Assembly (NCBI GenBank): GCA_027057185.1
Contig: JALUJE010000290.1
Coordinates: forward strand, 1 to 6,445
Reading direction: 5' to 3'
DNA length: 6,445 nucleotides
Source: Helicobacteraceae bacterium
GTDB lineage: Bacteria; Campylobacterota; Campylobacteria; Campylobacterales; Sulfurimonadaceae
Made by a program: the position numbers and the translations under genes
Shown: piece by piece, positions 1 through 4,158 of the stretch
Layout: the number at the start of each line of letters is the position of its first letter
How positions within the stretch are numbered: position 1 is the stretch's first letter
The notes under the pieces: model-generated
What the model saw: the letters and a program-made list of their open reading frames with translations, nothing else
Told to the model about the DNA's origin: nothing
Databases searched by the model: none

Positions 1-16
1 CTCTTATTTTATCGCG

Positions 17-25
17 ATTGTACCA
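17..25 (-). promoter_or_regulatory. Candidate divergent promoter (extended -10) leading out of the window
   Basis: Read on the minus strand this is TGGTACAAT, an extended -10 with one mismatch to TATAAT. It lies in an AT-rich region and would start transcription near position 10, heading left. No minus-strand coding sequence is visible here, so any gene it serves lies beyond the left edge. No convincing -35 is seen at the expected distance, which is usual for sigma-70 promoters of Campylobacterota. Confidence 0.4.
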
Positions 26-107
26 CTTTAAAGATAACTCTTTGCTAAAGGAGCCATATTTAAATTAATATTATTTAATATCTTAGTCATTTACCATAAA
101 GCTTTAA

Positions 108-121
108 TTTACATGTATACT
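108..121 (+). promoter_or_regulatory. Candidate lolA -10 region overlapping a TTTACATGTA site
   Basis: TATACT at 116-121 fits a -10 hexamer but ends only 7 bases before the lolA ATG at 129. A transcript from it would begin at or next to the start codon. It overlaps the sequence TTTACATGTA (108-117), which recurs in the gap before the antiporter. Upstream, 60-78 is an AT-only dyad (TTAAAT, 7 bases, ATTTAA) that could act as an UP-like element. The transcription start is inferred, and a promoter further upstream cannot be excluded. Confidence 0.4.
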
Positions 122-128
122 TTCCATT

Positions 129-644
129 ATGAAACAGTTACTCTTAAGTATGCTTCTTGCCATAGTAGTCTACGCCAATGAAACCGACCTCTACAGTTTT
201 CGTGCCGATTTCAATCAGAGCATTCAGGATGAACATAACAAAACCATCCATTATTACGGTACAGTCATCACAAAACGTCCCAATTTCGCTTTATGGCACT
301 ATATCAGACCGATTGAAAAAAAGCTCTATGTTTATCATAACGTCTTAACGATTATTGAACCCGATATGGAGCAGGCAATTGTTAAGCGGGTCACTGACAA
401 TATTGATATTTTCAGCATTATCAATCATGCAAAAACAATAGATGCCAACCACTCCGAAGCCCACTATAACGACCAAAAATTCCTGCTGACGTTTCAGCAG
501 GATCATCAACTCTCCTCCATCAGCTATCGTGATGAGCTTGATAACCGGGTGCGTATTAACTTCTCTAAACAGCAATACAATGTTGACCTCAATACGACAC
601 TTTTTAATGCAATCATTCCTGAAGGCTTTGATATTATCAAATAA
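129..644 (+). CDS. lolA: LolA, periplasmic outer-membrane lipoprotein carrier
   Basis: This 171-residue protein is a LolA-type chaperone. LolA accepts lipoproteins released by the inner-membrane LolCDE-type ABC transporter and carries them across the periplasm to the outer membrane. Residues 1-16 form a short Sec signal peptide: K2, a hydrophobic core, and a likely signal peptidase I cut after V-Y-A16. The mature part shows the family pattern: an F-x-A-D-F-x-Q-S-I opening (24-32), Y-x-G-x-V (43-46), the K-R-P-N...W block (49-56) whose arginine matches the functionally important Arg43 of E. coli LolA, an IIEP segment (75-78), and the F-x-x-x-I-P-E-G-F ending (159-167). The length is normal for Campylobacterota. 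The start is set by the signal peptide. No Shine-Dalgarno sequence precedes it, and a -10-like box sits 7 bases upstream. In well-studied Campylobacterota lolA is followed by secA; here the next gene is a hemerythrin/PAS protein 80 bases on. Confidence 0.88.
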   Translation: MKQLLLSMLLAIVVYANETDLYSFRADFNQSIQDEHNKTIHYYGTVITKRPNFALWHYIRPIEKKLYVYHNVLTIIEPDMEQAIVKRVTDNIDIFSIINHAKTIDANHSEAHYNDQKFLLTFQQDHQLSSISYRDELDNRVRINFSKQQYNVDLNTTLFNAIIPEGFDIIK

Positions 645-694
645 TTTTCTTATGCGTGTTGATGTCGCTCAAGAAATTGCACACCTGTTTTAAC

Positions 695-700
695 TATACT
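695..700 (+). promoter_or_regulatory. Candidate -10 box of the HHE-PAS gene
   Basis: TATACT, preceded by TTTTAAC, lies 24 bases before the ATG at 725. This predicts a leader of roughly 18 bases that still contains the ribosome binding site. No -35 with proper spacing is seen. The box suggests the gene can be transcribed independently of lolA. Confidence 0.45.
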
Positions 701-713
701 TCCAAAAATATTT

Positions 714-718
714 AAGGA
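714..718 (+). promoter_or_regulatory. Ribosome binding site of the HHE-PAS gene
   Basis: AAGGA is followed by a 6-base spacer and the ATG at 725. This fixes the start and argues against an N-terminal extension that would supply a DUF438 domain. Confidence 0.7.
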
Positions 719-724
719 TACGAG

Positions 725-1708
725 ATGAGTGAATTTTTTAATGAACAGCCCTCACCCTATGACGATCAATTTCCTGCCGGGCACCCTGTACGGGTTTATC
801 TGGAAGAAAACCTGCTCGTACGCGACTACATTCACCAACTCCAAAGCATTGACATTGAAAATAATTTCGCTTTCTTTAGCGAGCTCTTTGAAAAACTCGC
901 CACAGTAGAACTCCACTTTGTGCGTAAAGAGAACCAGCTCTTCCCCTACCTTGAAAAATATGGCTGGACCAGTCCCTCGCAAAATATGTGGGCATTTCAT
1001 GACCAGATTCGTGCAGAGATCAAAACAGTGCGCGCGGCACTTCAACACCATGACATTGACGCCATTGCTTCTGCCACACAGACCCTTTATCGTTCGTTAG
1101 AGCATATTATGCAGGTTGAAGAGACCCGACTGTTTCCCAATGCACTGGAACTATTACATGAAGATGATTGGAAGGAGTTTCGTGAAGGTGATGAAGAGAT
1201 TGGTTGGCTATTTGAAACACCGCCGCCACCGTACCCTGACACAGCGTACATTCACCCGGGTGATGATACCCAACGTCGTCAACTCCCATTTGGTATTGAT
1301 GACAAAACCCACTATGATGAGGGCTATCTGACCCCTGAACAGGTCAACGCTATTTTTAGAATCTTGCCGGTTGATATTACCTATGTCAATGAAAACGACC
1401 AGGTTGTTTTTTACAATCGTGGCGATGAACGTGTTTTTCCTCGAAGTGCAGGAATTATAGGACGCGAAGTAAAATTTTGCCATCCACCGAAAAGTGTCGA
1501 TCAGGTACTCAGAATCTTAGAAGAGTTTAAAGCCGGACGACAGAATGTCGCCGAATTCTGGATTCAGTTTAAAGGACAATTTGTCCATATTCAGTATTTT
1601 GCTGTGCGTGACGAAGACGGCACCTACAAAGGAGTCATTGAGATGAGTCAGGATGTGACACATATACGTGAGCTTGAAGGACAGCAACGTCTGCTAGATT
1701 GGAGTTAA
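725..1708 (+). CDS. Hemerythrin-HHE / PAS domain protein (putative O2 or redox sensor)
   Basis: This 327-residue soluble protein has two domains. Residues about 18-160 are a hemerythrin HHE-type helical bundle of the COG2461 style. Candidate diiron ligands are H20 (GHPV), H64 and E69 (HFVRKEN...LFPYLEKYG), H92 (FHDQIR), and H127 with E132/E133 (EHIMQVEETRLFP). A proline-rich linker (TPPPPYP, 165-171) leads to a PAS domain at about 203-327. That domain has the family blocks FRILPVDITYVNENDQVVF, GREVKFCHPPKS (246-256), FWIQFKG and a closing E-G-Q-Q-R-L-L-D-W. In related COG2461 proteins a DUF438 domain of about 70 residues comes first; here only 17 residues precede GHPV. There is no kinase, cyclase, DNA-binding or transmembrane segment. 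By family, O2 or NO binding at a non-haem diiron site and sensing through the PAS domain are plausible, but the output partner is unknown. The gene has its own candidate promoter and converges on the HemF-like gene with a 4-base overlap. The domain call is firm; the function is inferred. Confidence 0.85.
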   Translation: MSEFFNEQPSPYDDQFPAGHPVRVYLEENLLVRDYIHQLQSIDIENNFAFFSELFEKLATVELHFVRKENQLFPYLEKYGWTSPSQNMWAFHDQIRAEIKTVRAALQHHDIDAIASATQTLYRSLEHIMQVEETRLFPNALELLHEDDWKEFREGDEEIGWLFETPPPPYPDTAYIHPGDDTQRRQLPFGIDDKTHYDEGYLTPEQVNAIFRILPVDITYVNENDQVVFYNRGDERVFPRSAGIIGREVKFCHPPKSVDQVLRILEEFKAGRQNVAEFWIQFKGQFVHIQYFAVRDEDGTYKGVIEMSQDVTHIRELEGQQRLLDWS

Positions 1709-2736
1709 TCATGATTTTGCACCGTCGGTGCAATTCTGTCACCGCTTGCTTGCATATGAAGTGCTTCAGGGTACTGCTTGTAGTGAGCCCGTACCACGTT
1801 CGCCAAACGCCTTTTGATGGCTGCATCAACCAATACCCTCCCGCTGCCCAAACACTCAACCAACCGTTTAAGCAAGATATCTTGAGGTTTTTGGACATAA
1901 GCCTGCCATGACAACAGCAAATCAGCGTCAATATATTTTGGAAGAGACGCCAAAATACCAATATCGTTTTGATCATGAACCAACAGTCCCGATGTCGTAC
2001 CTCTATCGAGCGTGAGTACCTGAAAAAAATAGAGTGTATGGTAGGCTTGTTGTGTCATCATATCCTTCTCACTGCATTGACATGTCATACTCTCTCGCAA
2101 CAGTGTACAATAAGTGTCTATAACCGTTTCACCTAACTGTTTCGCCAGTACAGAGTCTTCCCGGGGATTACCACGGTTAAACTGTTCCAAATAAAAATGG
2201 CTTACTCCTCGATGACGCTTTAATGCCGGGATATAAAAATAACGATCACCTTGAGCTGATGCTTTTGCATACATAGAACCCGATACTTCCTGAAGCATTT
2301 TTGTAAAACGCGTTTGATGCACCTTATTGAATATGGCAGGATTTAAATCTGCCATTATTCGCCAATATCCGTAACCATCACGCATTTGGGTCCAGCTAAT
2401 ATGCATATGTACTGAAGGAGCATGAGGGTTATACGGATGAATAATTGTTGAAATGGCACTCGCTGCTGCAAGTTTTTTCTCGGGATCATCATCATAATGA
2501 ACCTGAGAAATATTCACCGAACCCCGATTAAAGAGTGTATCGTCACGTACTTCCAATCGTACGCCTCCGCCATGTCGGCCGCCATCACGCAACCATGTCA
2601 ATGCTTCAGTACAGACGGCATTACCAAGCTCATGACTCATAGCATCAAGTTTATTGGCAAAATGATGCTGTAAGTTTTGCACTAATTGGTATGCTGCCAT
2701 AGATGCCTCTGTTTGCGATAGTACCATCGTACTCAT
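1705..2736 (-). CDS. hemF: Divergent HemF-family (oxygen-dependent) coproporphyrinogen III oxidase
   Basis: This 343-residue cytosolic protein belongs to the aerobic coproporphyrinogen III oxidase family, whose members decarboxylate two propionates of coproporphyrinogen III with O2 to give protoporphyrinogen IX in haem synthesis. Motifs match E. coli and human enzymes in order: W48...GGGVR (56-60), F69 with SVNIS (73-77) and H80, HPYNPHAPSVH (100-110), D130-L-N-P, YFYIP (166-170) with RG (176-177), DRGT (244-247) and ILASLP (261-266). D130 corresponds to human Asp282, and D244/R245 to human Asp400/Arg401. Several normally conserved features are altered: the arginine of H-x-N-x-R (human Arg262) is S114, the GGG before D-L-T-P is replaced, GIGG after RG is VSHF, and the final P-x-x-R-W-E-Y region is replaced by a different helical tail of about 77 residues. 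Catalytic activity is therefore uncertain. The ATG at 2736 has AAAGGA 8 bases upstream; M4 is an alternative start. The gene follows the antiporter by 70 bases but has its own -10, and converges on the HHE-PAS gene. Campylobacterota usually rely on the radical-SAM HemN for this step, so this may be an accessory or repurposed enzyme. Confidence 0.8.
   Translation of the reverse strand: MSTMVLSQTEASMAAYQLVQNLQHHFANKLDAMSHELGNAVCTEALTWLRDGGRHGGGVRLEVRDDTLFNRGSVNISQVHYDDDPEKKLAAASAISTIIHPYNPHAPSVHMHISWTQMRDGYGYWRIMADLNPAIFNKVHQTRFTKMLQEVSGSMYAKASAQGDRYFYIPALKRHRGVSHFYLEQFNRGNPREDSVLAKQLGETVIDTYCTLLRESMTCQCSEKDMMTQQAYHTLYFFQVLTLDRGTTSGLLVHDQNDIGILASLPKYIDADLLLSWQAYVQKPQDILLKRLVECLGSGRVLVDAAIKRRLANVVRAHYKQYPEALHMQASGDRIAPTVQNHD
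1717..1733 (+). terminator. Perfect 7-bp hairpin after the HHE-PAS stop, inside the hemF-like 3' end
   Basis: TTGCACC, a GTC loop and GGTGCAA form a 7-bp stem starting 9 bases after the HHE-PAS stop codon. The following plus-strand bases are TTCTGTC, a poor U-tract, so intrinsic termination would be weak. The hairpin lies within the last codons of the convergent HemF-like gene. On the minus strand it precedes that gene's stop, so it is less likely to serve it. Confidence 0.3.
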
Positions 2737-2744
2737 ATATATAT

Positions 2745-2750
2745 TCCTTT
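2745..2750 (-). promoter_or_regulatory. Ribosome binding site of the hemF-like gene
   Basis: On the minus strand this is AAAGGA, followed by an 8-base alternating AT spacer and the ATG at 2736. It supports that start over the internal methionine at codon 4. Confidence 0.6.
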
Positions 2751-2766
2751 GTAGGTCATTGTTGGT

Positions 2767-2801
2767 GTGGGAGTATAACCAAATTATGTCTGCATACCCA
2801 C
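2767..2801 (-). promoter_or_regulatory. Candidate hemF-like promoter with an overlapping inverted repeat
   Basis: On the minus strand TATACT at 2777-2772, preceded by TTTGGT, makes a good -10 about 35 bases before the ATG at 2736. Two inverted arms surround it: GTGGGTAT (2801-2794), in the -35 position, and ATACTCCCAC (2776-2767), over the -10 itself. The arms pair over 5 bp, then 3 bp past a 2-base bulge, with a loop of about 17 bases. This could be an operator, or a weak structure after the antiporter stop at 2807. No U-tract follows it. Confidence 0.45.
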
Positions 2802-2806
2802 AGTTT

Positions 2807-4021
2807 CTAAAGTGATTCTTTAAAAAAATATTTCATGAGAATCGGTGGCAATAACGTTGTGACAACAACAACCAGAACTAAAATAGAATAGATCTCATTA
2901 TTGAGCACATTCGTAGTACGGCCGAGTTCGGCAAAAATAAGCCCAACCTCTCCTCGCGGAATCATCGCAAGCCCTAAAAAAGTCTTCTCTTTGAGATTCA
3001 CCCCAGGTACCATGAGTGCCGCAATATATTTGCCTGCAAATGCCATAAAAATAAGTAAAAGAGCGATAGACCAAAAACGTTGGCTGCTAAAATCAATCAC
3101 ACTTAAATCAATAGAGAGTCCAACATAAACAAAAAAAACAGGACTAAAAAGATAGATGATAGAATGCATACGATTACGAATATGCTCTAAAAAGTCGTGA
3201 TCACCCTCTTTGGGATGCAAATATGAAGCAAATGGGATAATAAAACGCCTTGAAAAAGCGATACCTGCAGCAAAAGAGCCCAGAATTGCCGGTATACCCA
3301 ATAATGATGCAATGTACGAAAAGAGCAAAATCAATGAAATCATGAAGCTAGGAATAAACCCGGGAACTCGTCGTTTCATGGCTAGATAACGCATCATCTT
3401 TGCCATAGCTTTGGCTACAATCGGAGTTAGTACAAAAAAGACTACGATAAATGTAAAAATTTTAGCCGTATGTTCTAAAGAAACCTCACCTATGGAGATA
3501 TAATCATAGACAAACACCAAAAACATAATACCAATCAAATCATCTATAACCGCCGCACCCAAAATGATTTGTGCCGGCATTTTTGCTGCAATACCCAAAT
3601 CTTTCAGAACCCGCATCGTAATTCCTATGCTTGTAGCAGTTAGCGTACCGCCAATAAAAAGAGCAATATTCAAGGAAAGATCTAATAGTAGATACGCAAC
3701 TCCAAAGCCAAATATAAACGGAATAATTGCGCCGCCAATAGCCAAAACAGATGATTTCAGTCCAGCATGTTTAAGTTTGGCAATATCGGTCTCAAAACCA
3801 ATTTCAAAAAGTAGTAGCATAATACCGATCTCGGCCAACACTTTGAGCAAAGTGCCGTGTTCTACTAGAGAGATAAGATCAAAACCGCTAGGTCCCAACA
3901 GCAGTCCGGCAAATATTTCACCCAGTACGGCAACAATACCGAAATAGGCAAAAAGTTCGCCAAAAACCCGAGCTCCTACAAAAACCAGTAACAGAACTAA
4001 AATAAAACCATGCGTCTCCAT
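2807..4021 (-). CDS. CPA2-family Na+/H+ antiporter, NapA-like
   Basis: This 404-residue inner-membrane protein is composed almost entirely of hydrophobic helices, about 12-13 in number. It matches the cation:proton antiporter-2 (Na_H_Exchanger) family. Diagnostic elements are GEIFAGLLLGPSGFDLI (34-50), LLLFEIGFETD (69-79), the unwound-helix motif TATSIGIT (128-135), the aspartate pair D160-D161 in AAVIDDLIGI, K331 in FAGKYIAA (the position of the conserved lysine in NapA) and MIPRGEVGLIFAELG (353-367) with R356 and E358. The paired aspartates and the lysine point to electrogenic Na+/H+ exchange (NapA type) rather than KefB/KefC potassium efflux. The protein ends soon after the last helix and has no C-terminal TrkA-N/RCK nucleotide-binding domain, which also argues against Kef. 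The likely role is Na+ and pH homeostasis; ion choice cannot be proven from sequence. The start has AAAGGAG 5 bases upstream. It lies 137 bases after acnB, with a candidate promoter in between, and 70 bases before the hemF-like gene. Confidence 0.88.
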   Translation of the reverse strand: METHGFILVLLLVFVGARVFGELFAYFGIVAVLGEIFAGLLLGPSGFDLISLVEHGTLLKVLAEIGIMLLLFEIGFETDIAKLKHAGLKSSVLAIGGAIIPFIFGFGVAYLLLDLSLNIALFIGGTLTATSIGITMRVLKDLGIAAKMPAQIILGAAVIDDLIGIMFLVFVYDYISIGEVSLEHTAKIFTFIVVFFVLTPIVAKAMAKMMRYLAMKRRVPGFIPSFMISLILLFSYIASLLGIPAILGSFAAGIAFSRRFIIPFASYLHPKEGDHDFLEHIRNRMHSIIYLFSPVFFVYVGLSIDLSVIDFSSQRFWSIALLLIFMAFAGKYIAALMVPGVNLKEKTFLGLAMIPRGEVGLIFAELGRTTNVLNNEIYSILVLVVVVTTLLPPILMKYFFKESL

Positions 4022-4026
4022 TACAA

Positions 4027-4033
4027 CTCCTTT
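4027..4033 (-). promoter_or_regulatory. Ribosome binding site of the antiporter gene
   Basis: AAAGGAG on the minus strand with a 5-base spacer (TTGTA) to the ATG at 4021. This is the strongest Shine-Dalgarno in the window and fixes the start. Confidence 0.8.
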
Positions 4034-4071
4034 GGCTTCAGAGTATCTTTTAGTAACTAACTATGGAAACA

Positions 4072-4080
4072 ATAATAACA
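4072..4080 (-). promoter_or_regulatory. Candidate antiporter promoter (extended -10)
   Basis: The minus strand reads TGTTATTAT, an extended -10 with one mismatch to TATAAT. It would give a leader of about 44 bases before the ATG at 4021. No -35 is recognisable. The paired TTACATGTAA palindromes lie 30-73 bases upstream of it, in a position suited to an activator or operator. Confidence 0.4.
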
Positions 4081-4105
4081 TAAACGGATAGTGCGAGCGC
4101 ATAAG

Positions 4106-4145
4106 AAAATTACATGTAAAACGAAGCGTTACGATTTACATGTAA
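4106..4145 (-). terminator. Long AT-rich hairpin after acnB, possibly a weak terminator
   Basis: Thirteen bases after the acnB stop, minus-strand TTACATGTAAA (4145-4135) pairs perfectly with TTTACATGTAA (4120-4110). After one A-A mismatch come two more C-G pairs and an 8-base loop. The stem runs into TTTTCTT. This resembles a rho-independent terminator, but the stem is mostly A-T, so strength is doubtful. The same bases also form two separate DNA palindromes. Confidence 0.4.
4110..4145. repeat. Two identical TTACATGTAA palindromes, 26 bp apart
   Basis: Perfect 10-bp palindromes lie at 4110-4119 and 4136-4145, 26 bp centre to centre, about 2.5 helical turns. The core TTTACATGTA recurs at 108-117, just before lolA. 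Self-palindromic, repeated sites in an intergenic region are typical of operators for dimeric regulators. The alternative is that they are just the two arms of an acnB terminator hairpin. Confidence 0.55.
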
Positions 4146-4158
4146 GATAGTCAGAAGA

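Noticed and set aside
60..78. AT-only inverted repeat TTAAAT-N7-ATTTAA considered as a terminator or operator
   Set aside because: It contains only A and T, so dyads arise easily by chance. It is noted only as a possible UP-like element.
725..1708. Possibility that the HHE-PAS gene is truncated at the 5' end and once had DUF438
   Set aside because: No DUF438-like remnant is seen in any frame upstream, only 80 bases separate it from lolA, and the ribosome binding site fits the present start.
1635..1976. Minus-strand frame of 113 codons over the HHE-PAS/hemF junction
   Set aside because: It is out of frame with both real genes, spans both, and shows no coherent domain.
2078..2087. TGACATGTCA palindrome resembling the TTACATGTAA sites
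   Set aside because: It lies inside the hemF-like coding region (codons for M-T-C-Q), differs in flanking bases, and has no promoter nearby.
3564..3947. Open plus-strand frame of 127 codons opposite the antiporter
   Set aside because: It is a mirror of the hydrophobic coding frame, with composition rich in Ser, Pro and Ile and no family resemblance. The antiporter frame carries all the conserved motifs.
4022..4158. Small RNA or riboswitch in the acnB-antiporter gap
   Set aside because: Only the palindromic hairpin is structured, and no known riboswitch core was recognised in 137 bases.
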